A stretch of 64,000 nucleotides of DNA, from the NCBI RefSeq assembly GCF_000194605.1, contig NC_015321.1, forward strand, positions 1,612,001 through 1,676,000. The letters are read 5' to 3'. The first letter of the stretch is position 1. Every line of letters starts with the position of its first letter. A program made the translations under genes and the position numbers. Origin of the DNA: Fluviicola taffensis DSM 16823 (lineage in GTDB: Bacteria; Bacteroidota; Bacteroidia; Flavobacteriales_D; Crocinitomicaceae). This document shows positions 26,098-34,520 of the stretch, in pieces. The notes beneath the pieces are model-generated. The model was not told the DNA's origin, did not search any database, and saw nothing but the letters and a program-made list of their open reading frames with translations.

Positions 26098-26496
26098 ATG
26101 AAAAAGTCAGAAGTTCCCCAAGATAAAAGTGCTCTTGAAAATTTTACAAGAGAAGTTTGTTATGTAAAGAACGAATCTGGTCAATACGATACTGAGTTAA
26201 GCATTGGCTGGGAAGCCAAAAAAGTTGCTCTTGATGAAGCATGGAAGGAAATTGAACGAAGAACTTCAGAAGCTCGAGAAAAAATAAAAAACGGAGAAGC
26301 TAGCCCAATTCTCTATTTTATGGAAGAAAAACTAATGGACTTCACCGTTTTAGCTGGTTATACTGGCATTTGGAAATTTCGGATCAAAAGACATTTAAAA
26401 CCAAACTCATTTCAAAAACTGAATGATACCGTTTTAAAAAAATATGCAAATGCATTTGATATTTCCGTTCACGAACTCAAAAATTTTAAAGCTTAG
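26098..26496 (+). CDS. uncharacterised small protein next to DarB
   Basis: A 132-residue soluble protein that I do not recognise. It has no signal peptide or membrane helix. A charged helical middle (VALDEAWKEIERRTSEARE, about residues 42-60) precedes a C-terminal part whose last 25 residues (LKKYANAFDISVHELKNF) resemble the end of an XRE-type helix-turn-helix domain, but the recognition helix region is not convincing. It starts directly at the DarB stop and overlaps the BtrH-like gene by 1 base, so a role in the same step or complex is likely. Confidence 0.7.
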   Translation: MKKSEVPQDKSALENFTREVCYVKNESGQYDTELSIGWEAKKVALDEAWKEIERRTSEAREKIKNGEASPILYFMEEKLMDFTVLAGYTGIWKFRIKRHLKPNSFQKLNDTVLKKYANAFDISVHELKNFKA

Positions 26497-27503
26497 TGTC
26501 AGAATTTAAGCATCATCAAACCGCGCATTGTGAAAATGGCGTAACTGTGAGTCTTTTAAAGCATCATGGTGTAGACTTCATCACGGAGCCTTTGGCTTTT
26601 GGGTTGGGTTCTGGTTTGTTTTACATTCACATTCCATTCATGGAGATTAATAATGGTCCTGCAATTTCATTTCGAACAATGCCTGGTTCCATTTTTAAAC
26701 GTACGTGTAAAGCTTTAGACGTGCACGTGGAGCGGAAAAAATTCAAAAACCCCAAAGAAGCTACTGATTTCTTAGATTCAAAACTAGCGCAAGGAATGCA
26801 TGTTGGATGTCAGGTTGGCGTCTTTCATTTACCCTACTTTCCAAAAGAATATCGTTTTCACTTCAATGCCCATAACCTAATTGTTTTTGGAAAAGAAGGG
26901 GATCGCTATCTAGTAAGTGACCCTGTAATGGAAGTAACGACTTCTTTAAGTGTGGAAGAATTAGAGAAAGTTCGCTTTGCTAAAGGTGCTTTAGCTCCAA
27001 AAGGTCATATTTATTATCCTGTCCAAGTAGGCGAAATTAGTCAAGAACAAATAAGAAGTGCTATTGTACGTGGAATCAAAAGAAACAGTAAAGACATGTT
27101 GAATATTCCCGTACCCATGATTGGTGTAAAAGGAATTAACTACACTTCTAAAAAAATTAGGGGTTGGAGGGAAAAACATGGACCTCGAAAAGCAGGACTA
27201 CATTTAGGTCAAATTGTGCGTATGCAGGAAGAAATAGGTACTGGAGGTGGTGGATTTCGCTTCTTATATGCTGCATTCTTAGAAGAAGCTTCAGCAATTA
27301 TGCAAAATGATGAATTAATGCGTGTTTCTGAAAAAATGACCAAAGCTGGCGATTTATGGAGAGATAGTGCTTTGCAAATGTCAGGAATCTACAAAGGTCG
27401 AATCACCGAACAAAAAGATTTTGACAATTGTGCGGACTTACTACTTGAAATTAGCGCTGTTGAAAAAGATGCATTCTTAGATTTATACAATATTAAACTT
27501 TAA
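26496..27503 (+). CDS. BtrH-N-domain cysteine acyltransferase-like protein
   Basis: A 335-residue protein starting with GTG inside TAGTG. Residues about 8-150 match the BtrH N-terminal papain-like domain: a candidate triad is Cys12 (AHCENGV), His126 (FNAHNLIVFG) and Asp142 (YLVSDPV). BtrH itself moves an acyl group from an ACP to an aminoglycoside in butirosin synthesis. By analogy this protein could transfer an aryl or polyene acyl chain from ACP to an acceptor such as the dialkylresorcinol. The C-terminal half (about 170-335, helical) may be a DUF4872-type domain. It is 5 bases before the ABC transporter genes. Confidence 0.8.
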   Translation: MSEFKHHQTAHCENGVTVSLLKHHGVDFITEPLAFGLGSGLFYIHIPFMEINNGPAISFRTMPGSIFKRTCKALDVHVERKKFKNPKEATDFLDSKLAQGMHVGCQVGVFHLPYFPKEYRFHFNAHNLIVFGKEGDRYLVSDPVMEVTTSLSVEELEKVRFAKGALAPKGHIYYPVQVGEISQEQIRSAIVRGIKRNSKDMLNIPVPMIGVKGINYTSKKIRGWREKHGPRKAGLHLGQIVRMQEEIGTGGGGFRFLYAAFLEEASAIMQNDELMRVSEKMTKAGDLWRDSALQMSGIYKGRITEQKDFDNCADLLLEISAVEKDAFLDLYNIKL

Positions 27504-27508
27504 TTGTC

Positions 27509-28252
27509 ATGCAGAATACCCTTTTGCATGTTTCAAAGATTTACAAATCTTACAACAAAAGTATAACTCCTAGTTTGGATGGAGTTGACTTTCACATTGA
27601 TAAAGGGGAAATTGTTGGAATTTTTGGACCCAATGGTGCAGGTAAAACTACACTCATTTCCATTTTATGTAGTATTCTAGATCCAACCCTTGGTTCCGTT
27701 ACTTATTTTTTGGATGGTGAAAAAACACCTCGACAAGTACGTGATAAACTTGGCTTTGTACCACAAGATTTTTCATTCTTTCCTGAATTAACTGCCAACC
27801 AAAATTTAGAATATTTTGGAAGTCTTTATAATCTCAAAAAAGACGAATTATCGACTAAAATTGATGAATTATTGCAAAAAGTAGGTCTTTTTCACGTAAA
27901 AAACAAAAAAGTATCTACTTTTTCTGGTGGGATGAAGCGCCGTTTAAACCTGATTATTTCACTGCTTCACAACCCACTTATCCTCTTTTTAGATGAACCA
28001 ACAGTTGGTGTTGATGTTCAAAGCAAAATCGCTATCATGAATTTATTGCAAGAACTCAATAAACAAGGAACAACAATTATTTATACCTCACATCATTTAA
28101 AAGAAGCGGAAGAATTTTGTAACCAAATCATCCTAATCGATCATGGCAAAATCATCGCTTGCAATACTTTAACTCATCTATTAAGCAAATTTGAGGTCAA
28201 AAATTTAGAAGATTTAATCCTTCTGTTAACAGGATCTATACTCCGCGATTAA
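27509..28252 (+). CDS. ABC transporter ATP-binding protein
   Basis: A 247-residue ATPase with Walker A GPNGAGKT at 40-47, signature FSGGMKRR at 138-145, Walker B ILFLDEP at 158-164 and an H-loop in YTSHHL. The arrangement is typical of ABC-2 exporters. It overlaps the permease gene by 1 base, and together they should export a product across the inner membrane. Position among the pigment genes suggests transport of flexirubin or an intermediate, beside the MMPL fusion. Confidence 0.93.
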   Translation: MQNTLLHVSKIYKSYNKSITPSLDGVDFHIDKGEIVGIFGPNGAGKTTLISILCSILDPTLGSVTYFLDGEKTPRQVRDKLGFVPQDFSFFPELTANQNLEYFGSLYNLKKDELSTKIDELLQKVGLFHVKNKKVSTFSGGMKRRLNLIISLLHNPLILFLDEPTVGVDVQSKIAIMNLLQELNKQGTTIIYTSHHLKEAEEFCNQIILIDHGKIIACNTLTHLLSKFEVKNLEDLILLLTGSILRD

Positions 28253-29529
28253 TGAGAAAACTTAGAGCATCTATCTGGAAAGAAATACTACTGGTAGTAC
28301 ACGATAAAGTGGGCTTACTTCTCATGTATTTGATGCCTTTATTGCTGGTATTCATTATCACTATAGTTCAAGATAGTGCATTTCAAATTGTCAATGAGAA
28401 TCAATTAACGGTTCTGATTTCCAATCAAGATGAAGGCACATTAGGAGATTCATTGGTAAAAGCATTGTCTCATTCAGGTAGTTTTGATATAAAAGTAAAA
28501 AACACCTTAACAAAATCAGCCATCAAACGCAACACCATTGACGAAGATGCAATGCTTGGGATTTATATTCCTCCGCATTTCAGCAAGCGTCTTGGAGATA
28601 ATGCTGACAACATTTCCAAATTGATGCTGGTACAGATGGGTGTCATTGAAAAAGCGCCCAAAATTCACCCTAAAAAACAGGAAATAACGATTTATTTTGA
28701 TCCAGTAGTACAAGAAAATTTTCGCATTTCAGTAATTAATGGAATTCAAGCTATCACCTTCGGAATTGAAAACGAAGAAATGGTTTCAAAACTATTTGCC
28801 GAAATGGGTTACGATTCAATACCAAAAAACATTCGCCAAGCAATCATTGATCGAGAAACGAATTTAATAACTTCAAATGCCAGCCTCAATGAAGGAGCCG
28901 AAATGATTCCAAATTCAAGCCAACACAATGTTCCTGCATGGTCCATTTTTGCCATGTTCTTCATGGTTATTTCTTTGGGTGGAAATATTGTGAAAGAACG
29001 TTTATCTGGAAGTTTTTTGCGTCTGCAAACCATTCCACAAGCATTTGTACTAACATTGGTCTCTAAGTTTTTAGTTTACCTTTTTGTTGCGCTATCTCAA
29101 CTGTTGATTCTTTTCTTAATGGGAATCTTCATCTTTCCACACATCGGCTTACCTAAGTTGGCCATGCCAAATGCATTTTTACCCTTTTTAGTTGTGACTC
29201 TGCTTTCCGCGATATCTGCAATTTCCTACGCCGTATTAGTAGGAACTTATGCGAAAACACAGGAACAAGCCAATGGTTTTGGAGCAATTTCAATTATTAT
29301 TTTCGCAGCAATTGGTGGTATTTGGATTCCAAACTTCGTAATGCCAGATTACATGCAAAAAATTGGAAATATTTCTCCACTAAAATGGTGTTTAGAAGGT
29401 TATTACACGCTTTTCTTGAAAAATGGTGCATGGAGTGAATTAATTGGTACCATTTCTTTCTTATTTTTGTTTACCCTGACTTGTCAACTCTTGATATTCA
29501 TCAAGTTGAGAATTCAAAATTATATATAG
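28252..29529 (+). CDS. ABC-2 type permease
   Basis: A 425-residue membrane protein. One N-terminal helix (about 21-41) is followed by a large periplasmic loop to about residue 225, then about five helices (around 230-250, 275-297, 310-333, 340-360 and 390-418). This is the ABC2_membrane_3 layout of drug and lipid exporters. It partners the ATPase just upstream and ends 2 bases before an ACP gene. Confidence 0.9.
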   Translation: MRKLRASIWKEILLVVHDKVGLLLMYLMPLLLVFIITIVQDSAFQIVNENQLTVLISNQDEGTLGDSLVKALSHSGSFDIKVKNTLTKSAIKRNTIDEDAMLGIYIPPHFSKRLGDNADNISKLMLVQMGVIEKAPKIHPKKQEITIYFDPVVQENFRISVINGIQAITFGIENEEMVSKLFAEMGYDSIPKNIRQAIIDRETNLITSNASLNEGAEMIPNSSQHNVPAWSIFAMFFMVISLGGNIVKERLSGSFLRLQTIPQAFVLTLVSKFLVYLFVALSQLLILFLMGIFIFPHIGLPKLAMPNAFLPFLVVTLLSAISAISYAVLVGTYAKTQEQANGFGAISIIIFAAIGGIWIPNFVMPDYMQKIGNISPLKWCLEGYYTLFLKNGAWSELIGTISFLFLFTLTCQLLIFIKLRIQNYI

Positions 29530-29531
29530 TT

Positions 29532-29801
29532 ATGACTGAAAACAGAGAAGAATTAGTTTTTGAATTCAAAGAGCATTTAATTAAATATTTGAATTTGTTG
29601 GATTTGTCTCCAGAACAAATCAAGAATGACGTTCCGCTATTTGGTGATGAATTAGGTTTAGATTCTATTGATTCAGTGGAACTAATCGTATTATTGGATA
29701 GAGAATATGGAATTAAAATCAAGAATCCAACTGAAGGAAGACAGATTTTAGTTGACGTAAACACAATTGTGGATTACATCATTGCAAATCGCACAAAATA
29801 A
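29532..29801 (+). CDS. acyl carrier protein
   Basis: An 89-residue carrier with Ser45 in LGLDSIDSVEL as the phosphopantetheine site. The frame is open further upstream, but the ATG at 29532 follows the permease stop by 2 bases and gives a normal ACP length. With the two following genes it repeats the ACP - KS - Cys-less KS order of 18558-20917. Confidence 0.92.
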   Translation: MTENREELVFEFKEHLIKYLNLLDLSPEQIKNDVPLFGDELGLDSIDSVELIVLLDREYGIKIKNPTEGRQILVDVNTIVDYIIANRTK

Positions 29802-29805
29802 AAAA

Positions 29806-31005
29806 ATGAGTGAAATTGTTGTAACAGGAATGGGTGCAATCAGTTCAATTGGTTTAACCGTTGCTGAAAATCTGTATTCCTTGCAACAGGAAATCTCGGG
29901 CATTCAAAAATCCAAGCATTTCAAATCCAATTATTCAGATTCATTGGTGTTTGGAGAAATTGATCGAAGTGACGAGCAATTATTTGATGAGCTAAATTTA
30001 GCATCCAAGTGTGGCTTTACGCGAACAACTTTAATTGCATTAAAGGCATTTCGAGAAGCGATTGCACAGGCTGGGCTTAGTTCGGAAGAAATCTCTTCCA
30101 AAAGAACTGCTTTCATAAGTTCCAGCACTGTTGGAGGAATGTGTTATACCGATCATTTATACCAAGATGCAAATTTACTTGGAGAACCTTCTGAATATGT
30201 TAGAAACTATGAAGGATCAGATCATGCACTACAAATTGTAAAGCTGTACGAAATGAAGGGGATTACAGATGTCATTAACACTGCCTGCTCATCTTCTGCA
30301 AATGCGATTGCACTGGGAGCAAGATTATTGGAAACGGGAAAAGTAGACCGTGTAATAGCTGGAGGAAGCGATTGTTTGGCAAAGTTTACTGTGAATGGCT
30401 TCAACTCTTTACGCATTTTGAGTGAGGTTCCTTGCAAACCATTCGACACAAACCGAGAAGGTCTAAGTTTAGGAGAAGCGGCGGCTTATGTTGTTTTAGA
30501 AAGAAAAGAAGATCTTTTACCTTCCAAAACAAGCCTTGCGAAGTTTGCAGGATTTGGAATTTGCAATGATGCCTTCCACCCTTCCGCTACTTCAGACGAC
30601 GCGAGAGGTCCTAGAATGGCAATGGAATTAGCATTGAAACGCGCTTCATTAAAACCAGCAGATATTCAATACATCAATGCACATGGAACTGGAACTCCCA
30701 ATAACGATTTGACGGAATCAGTTGCGTTTTCAAAACTATTTGAGGTTGTTCCTCCCTTCAGCTCTACTAAATCTTACGTTGGACACACATTAGCAACGGC
30801 GGGCGTTTTAGAAGCTATTTATAGCATTCTTGCAATTCAAAATCAAGAAATATATCCAAGTTTACGTGTAGAAGAACCAATTGCTGATTTTCCATTTGCA
30901 CCAACCTTAAAGTATACGCCTGAAACAACTATTCAAAACGTACTTTCCAATTCATTTGGATTTGGTGGAAACTGCACATCACTAATCTTCTCAGCATGTA
31001 TATAA
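29806..31005 (+). CDS. beta-ketoacyl-ACP synthase of the second KS/chain-length-factor pair
   Basis: A 399-residue ketosynthase with full triad Cys161 (NTACSSSAN), His293 (NAHGTGTP) and His327 (VGHTLATAG), ending with NSFGFGGNC. I took the ATG at 29806, 4 bases after the ACP, rather than an upstream in-frame start inside the ACP gene. It resembles the 392-residue synthase at 18813 closely in motif context, so the module was probably duplicated and specialised, for example one for the polyene and one for resorcinol acyl chains. Confidence 0.9.
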   Translation: MSEIVVTGMGAISSIGLTVAENLYSLQQEISGIQKSKHFKSNYSDSLVFGEIDRSDEQLFDELNLASKCGFTRTTLIALKAFREAIAQAGLSSEEISSKRTAFISSSTVGGMCYTDHLYQDANLLGEPSEYVRNYEGSDHALQIVKLYEMKGITDVINTACSSSANAIALGARLLETGKVDRVIAGGSDCLAKFTVNGFNSLRILSEVPCKPFDTNREGLSLGEAAAYVVLERKEDLLPSKTSLAKFAGFGICNDAFHPSATSDDARGPRMAMELALKRASLKPADIQYINAHGTGTPNNDLTESVAFSKLFEVVPPFSSTKSYVGHTLATAGVLEAIYSILAIQNQEIYPSLRVEEPIADFPFAPTLKYTPETTIQNVLSNSFGFGGNCTSLIFSACI

Positions 31006-32033
31006 AAGATTTGATAGCCATTTCGCCACAAAAAACACACGATCTTTCTTTCGAAAAAGGAGATTGGCAAGTTTTAACAGATTACATGTACAGAGCAATT
31101 GAACCATCTTACCAAAATCTTATTCCGAACGCACAATTGCGACGCATGGGAAAAGCAGTCCGCATGGGAATGGGTGCTTCATTACCCTTAATGGGAAGAA
31201 ATGAAAAACCAGATGCCATCATTTTTGGAACCGCAAATGGTGGATTGGAAGATTGTATTAAATTCTTGAATCAAATTGTTGAATACGATGAAGGAACTTT
31301 AACACCTACAAATTTCGTTCAAAGTACACCAAATGCCTTGGCCGGCCAAGTTGCTTTGCTGTCAGAGAACATGGCTTATAACATGACCCATGTAAATGGG
31401 TCCTTAGCTTTTGAATCTGCACTATTAGATGCATCCTTGTTCTTTGAAGAACATACAGCTTCGGAAAAATCAATTTTACTGGGTGCAATTGAAGAAATAT
31501 CAGACTATAACTACAACATTGATCGGTTAGGGGATCGATTCAAAACAGATTTGATATCCAACAATGAACTTCTAACCAGCCATTCAAACGGATCTTATTG
31601 TGGTGAAGGCTCTACTCAATTCATTTTGAGTAATAATCCAACAAACAACTTAGCAAAATTCACTGGATTTAAACAGTCCTCTAACCTATCTCTTTCTGAA
31701 CTTCCTCATTTTCTAATGGAGTTCTTAGAAGAACAAAGGCTTGCGATTGGTGATATTGATTGCCTTTTGTTGGGTAAAAGTGGAGATATTCGCACAGACA
31801 ACTGGTATGTAGAATTGGAGCAAATTTTTGGCAAAATTCCTACTGTATATTACAAGAAAGCCGTTGGCGAATACCGAACTGTGAGTGCCTTTGCAAGTTA
31901 CTTGGCAGTTCGACTGCTCAATGGAGAAGCTCAGCATGTTTTCGAAAATGAACCACAATTTACTCCCAAGACTATCTTGATTTACAATCATTTTGACGCA
32001 ATTCGCCATAGTTTAATCCTCATTCAAAAATAA
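30996..32033 (+). CDS. second chain-length-factor-like ketosynthase homologue (Cys replaced by Asn)
   Basis: A 345-residue KS-fold protein. In NMTHVNGSLAFESAL (129-143) the Cys position is Asn134, whereas the paralogue at 19988 has Gln. The early segment LRRMGKAVRMGMG and the TPTNFVQSTPNALAGQ run align well with that paralogue. It overlaps the active synthase by 10 bases and should pair with it. It is the last gene of the pigment locus before convergent genes. Confidence 0.8.
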   Translation: MYIKDLIAISPQKTHDLSFEKGDWQVLTDYMYRAIEPSYQNLIPNAQLRRMGKAVRMGMGASLPLMGRNEKPDAIIFGTANGGLEDCIKFLNQIVEYDEGTLTPTNFVQSTPNALAGQVALLSENMAYNMTHVNGSLAFESALLDASLFFEEHTASEKSILLGAIEEISDYNYNIDRLGDRFKTDLISNNELLTSHSNGSYCGEGSTQFILSNNPTNNLAKFTGFKQSSNLSLSELPHFLMEFLEEQRLAIGDIDCLLLGKSGDIRTDNWYVELEQIFGKIPTVYYKKAVGEYRTVSAFASYLAVRLLNGEAQHVFENEPQFTPKTILIYNHFDAIRHSLILIQK

Positions 32034-32056
32034 TTTTCCTCTACCAATCTGGTTTT

Positions 32057-32116
32057 GATTAAACGCAACCGCAAAGATTATTCAAAAACCTTCGCTTAAT
32101 CAGTCCCCTTTGCGTT
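32057..32116. repeat. overlapping inverted repeats between convergent genes
   Basis: AACGCAA (32062-32068) is complementary to TTGCGTT (32110-32116), and alternatively CGCAAAG (32070-32076) to CTTTGCG (32108-32114). GATTAA (32057-32062) also pairs with TTAATC (32096-32101). No long T run follows on either strand. It sits where the rightward pigment operon meets a leftward gene, so it may act as a weak bidirectional terminator or be an interspersed palindromic repeat. Confidence 0.4.
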
Positions 32117-32129
32117 GAAAATAAAGTTC

Positions 32130-32792
32130 TTACTTCTTCAGAATTGTAATTGTTTTTCTTCCTTTCACAGGCATTGTTCGAAATACAATATCCCAGATAG
32201 GCGTAGAAACTCCAAATGCCTTATCGTGCTGTTGATAATGATGTATGTTATGGTGTTTCCACCAAAAATTAAAGCGCGCTGGAGCTGGCTTGCTATGAAC
32301 CATCCAGTGAATGCTAATGTACACCAGATAACCAATTAGAAATCCAGAACCAAACGTAAATGCTGCGCCTCCCATTATTAGGTAATAGACTCCCAAAAAC
32401 AAACAAGCAATAGCCAATCCAGGAACAGGTGGAAGAATAATTCGGTCTTCATCTGTTGGATATTGATGGTGAATTCCATGAAAAACATACTGAATTCCAG
32501 AATCATAAGAAGCATCTTTCAACTTATGATAGACAAAACGATGCAATATATATTCACCAAAAGTCCAAGTAAAAAACCCAAGAACAAACAATAAAATCAG
32601 GTTGAACACAGTTCCATGAAAATAGTACATATAGACCCACAAACAGAATGTAGCTACAGAACTATACAACAAGATAATAATCCAAAGCTTGGTTTTTGTG
32701 AGAACCTCTAAAAGAGGAGACTTGAATAGTTTAGGCGATTTTTCATCCGGATAAACTCTGAATTCATAATTTTCATTAGATGCAGATTCCAT
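32130..32792 (-). CDS. fatty acid hydroxylase / sterol desaturase family membrane protein
   Basis: A 220-residue di-iron membrane enzyme. Histidine motifs are spread as in fatty acid 2-hydroxylases: HRFVYH, GIHHQYP, HWMVH and HHNIHHYQQH. Four hydrophobic segments lie at about 34-52, 57-78, 120-135 and 140-155. It probably hydroxylates an acyl chain in a membrane lipid, such as a sphingolipid or flavolipin-type fatty acid. Whether it serves the adjacent pigment locus is unknown; it lies on the opposite strand from it, converging on its last gene. Confidence 0.85.
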   Translation of the reverse strand: MESASNENYEFRVYPDEKSPKLFKSPLLEVLTKTKLWIIILLYSSVATFCLWVYMYYFHGTVFNLILLFVLGFFTWTFGEYILHRFVYHKLKDASYDSGIQYVFHGIHHQYPTDEDRIILPPVPGLAIACLFLGVYYLIMGGAAFTFGSGFLIGYLVYISIHWMVHSKPAPARFNFWWKHHNIHHYQQHDKAFGVSTPIWDIVFRTMPVKGRKTITILKK

Positions 32793-32950
32793 GTGAGTAG
32801 AAATTAGTAAGTATTATTAATTGAAACAATGTGTCAATTTTTGGCACTTATCGTTCTAGCAGAACTCACATAAAGTTAATGAACTTTTTCTATAATTTGA
32901 TTTCAAATTACGACAAAAACTCATTCTTTAGTTAAAAAAATGTAATTATT

Positions 32951-33616
32951 TTAAGCTATTAATGTCGGAAGAATCTCAATAAGCTCGTGATAGCTCGAGG
33001 TATTTAAAACCAAAGTCGATTGATAACCAAGACTCAACATCAATTCATTGGTAGTTTCTCCCCAAGCAATAATTATAGCATTTTTAGGAATTTTGTTTTC
33101 AAGTAAGAAACTAGTTAAATTAGAAGGACTAGTGAAAATATAAACCGAACACCAATCAATTTTTGAACTAGAATTGACTGTTTCGTAGACCAATAAAGGA
33201 ATTCGCAACGATTCCGATATTGATTTTTCAACCGATTTATTGGATTTATTAGATTGAGGAAACAAGGCTATTCTCTTTCCAAGCCATTCTTTAAATGCAA
33301 TTCCTACTTCACTTGGTTTTCCAGCTTCTTGACCGACAAAACTGACAGAAAATCCAGCTTTTTCAATTTGATTTTTAGTTTCATTGCCTATACATGCAAT
33401 TTGCTGATTCTCCTCTAAATGAAGACCTCGTTTACAAAAAAAATCAAAAGATCGGGGTGAACTGAAGAAAACAACATCCCATTCGGAAGGAAGTGAAAAA
33501 TCAATAGCTTTGAAAGAAATAAGTGATCGGCGGATTAATTGAATGTTGTTTTCAGTACAAAACTGAACTACTGGTAAGGATGAATTGCTTTCCGAACTAA
33601 GAAATATCCTCGTCAT
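32951..33616 (-). CDS. hemD: uroporphyrinogen-III synthase
   Basis: A 221-residue protein at the HemD position, directly after hemC. It begins MTRIFLSSESN and has the two-lobed HemD pattern with DVVFFSSPRSFDFF and YIFTSPSNLTSF segments, the second being a common HemD signature region. It closes hydroxymethylbilane to uroporphyrinogen III. HemD is poorly conserved, so context carries much of the call. The frame is open to 33634; I chose the ATG at 33616, which still overlaps the hemC 3' end by 20 bases. Confidence 0.83.
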   Translation of the reverse strand: MTRIFLSSESNSSLPVVQFCTENNIQLIRRSLISFKAIDFSLPSEWDVVFFSSPRSFDFFCKRGLHLEENQQIACIGNETKNQIEKAGFSVSFVGQEAGKPSEVGIAFKEWLGKRIALFPQSNKSNKSVEKSISESLRIPLLVYETVNSSSKIDWCSVYIFTSPSNLTSFLLENKIPKNAIIIAWGETTNELMLSLGYQSTLVLNTSSYHELIEILPTLIA

Positions 33617-34511
33617 CTTCTTCCTCTTCTTCACCTAACAAAGCTTCTAGCACCACATCGATCATATCCAAATCATGTGGTCCTTCAAACTCATACCATT
33701 GAGCCCCTTGTTCCCATTCGTGAGCAAACGAAACAATCAGACGTCCTTCTTCTGGGCAATATGCACCCAAAGGCAATTGACAACCACCTTGCAAACGATT
33801 TAAAAGATTCCGCTCCAAAGCAATTTGCGATTGAATATCCTCGTGATTCATGGCTTGCATGAAATTGTATAATTCGTTGTCGTTTTCTCTGATTTGCAAA
33901 GCCAAAACTCCTTGAGCTGGAGCTGGAATGAATTCTTCAGGATCCAAAACTACTTCATGCATTCCTTTTAAATCCAATTGCAGACGATCCAATCCTGCTT
34001 TAGCAAGTAAAATAGCATCGTATCCACCATCAATCAATTTTTGAAGGCGTGTGGGAACATTTCCACGTAAATCTTTTATTTCAATATCAGATCGAAAGGC
34101 AATCACTTGTGATTTTCTGCGCGCCGAAGAAGTCCCAACAACAGCTCCTTTTTTCAAAGACCAAAATTCATCTTTGTCAAAGGCATTCGGATGAATCAAT
34201 AAAACATCAGCTGGATTTTCTCTTTCGGAAACCGCAGCAATAATCAATCCTTCTGGTGTATTTGTTTCTAAATCTTTGTGAGAATGAACGGCCAAATCAA
34301 TGCTGTTGTCCAATAACGCTTGTTCGATTTCCTTAGTGAAAAAACCTTTCCCTTCTAGTTTATCAAAACTCAAATCTTGAATTTGATCACCTTTAGTAGT
34401 GATAATTGTAATGCCTACTTCAGCACCTAAAGCTTCTAATTGTTTTTTGACATGATTCGCTTGCCAAAGTGCTAAATCACTTCCACGCGAGCCGATACGA
34501 ATATTTCTCAT
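33597..34511 (-). CDS. hemC: porphobilinogen deaminase (hydroxymethylbilane synthase)
   Basis: A 304-residue enzyme polymerising four porphobilinogens. The N-terminus RIGSRGSDLALWQA (5-18), HSHKDLET (76-83), GTSSARRKSQ (126-135) and Cys244 in LQGGCQLPLGA, which holds the dipyrromethane cofactor, are all present. The C-terminus has an unusual acidic run of Glu and Asp before the stop, encoded in the part that overlaps hemD. It lies 9 bases downstream of hemA. Confidence 0.95.
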   Translation of the reverse strand: MRNIRIGSRGSDLALWQANHVKKQLEALGAEVGITIITTKGDQIQDLSFDKLEGKGFFTKEIEQALLDNSIDLAVHSHKDLETNTPEGLIIAAVSERENPADVLLIHPNAFDKDEFWSLKKGAVVGTSSARRKSQVIAFRSDIEIKDLRGNVPTRLQKLIDGGYDAILLAKAGLDRLQLDLKGMHEVVLDPEEFIPAPAQGVLALQIRENDNELYNFMQAMNHEDIQSQIALERNLLNRLQGGCQLPLGAYCPEEGRLIVSFAHEWEQGAQWYEFEGPHDLDMIDVVLEALLGEEEEEDDEDIS

Positions 34512-34520
34512 GAAGTAAAG

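Noticed and set aside
29767-29805. Longer start of the ketosynthase inside the ACP gene
   Set aside because: The ATG at 29806 gives the normal KAS N-terminus directly before the VVTGMG strand.
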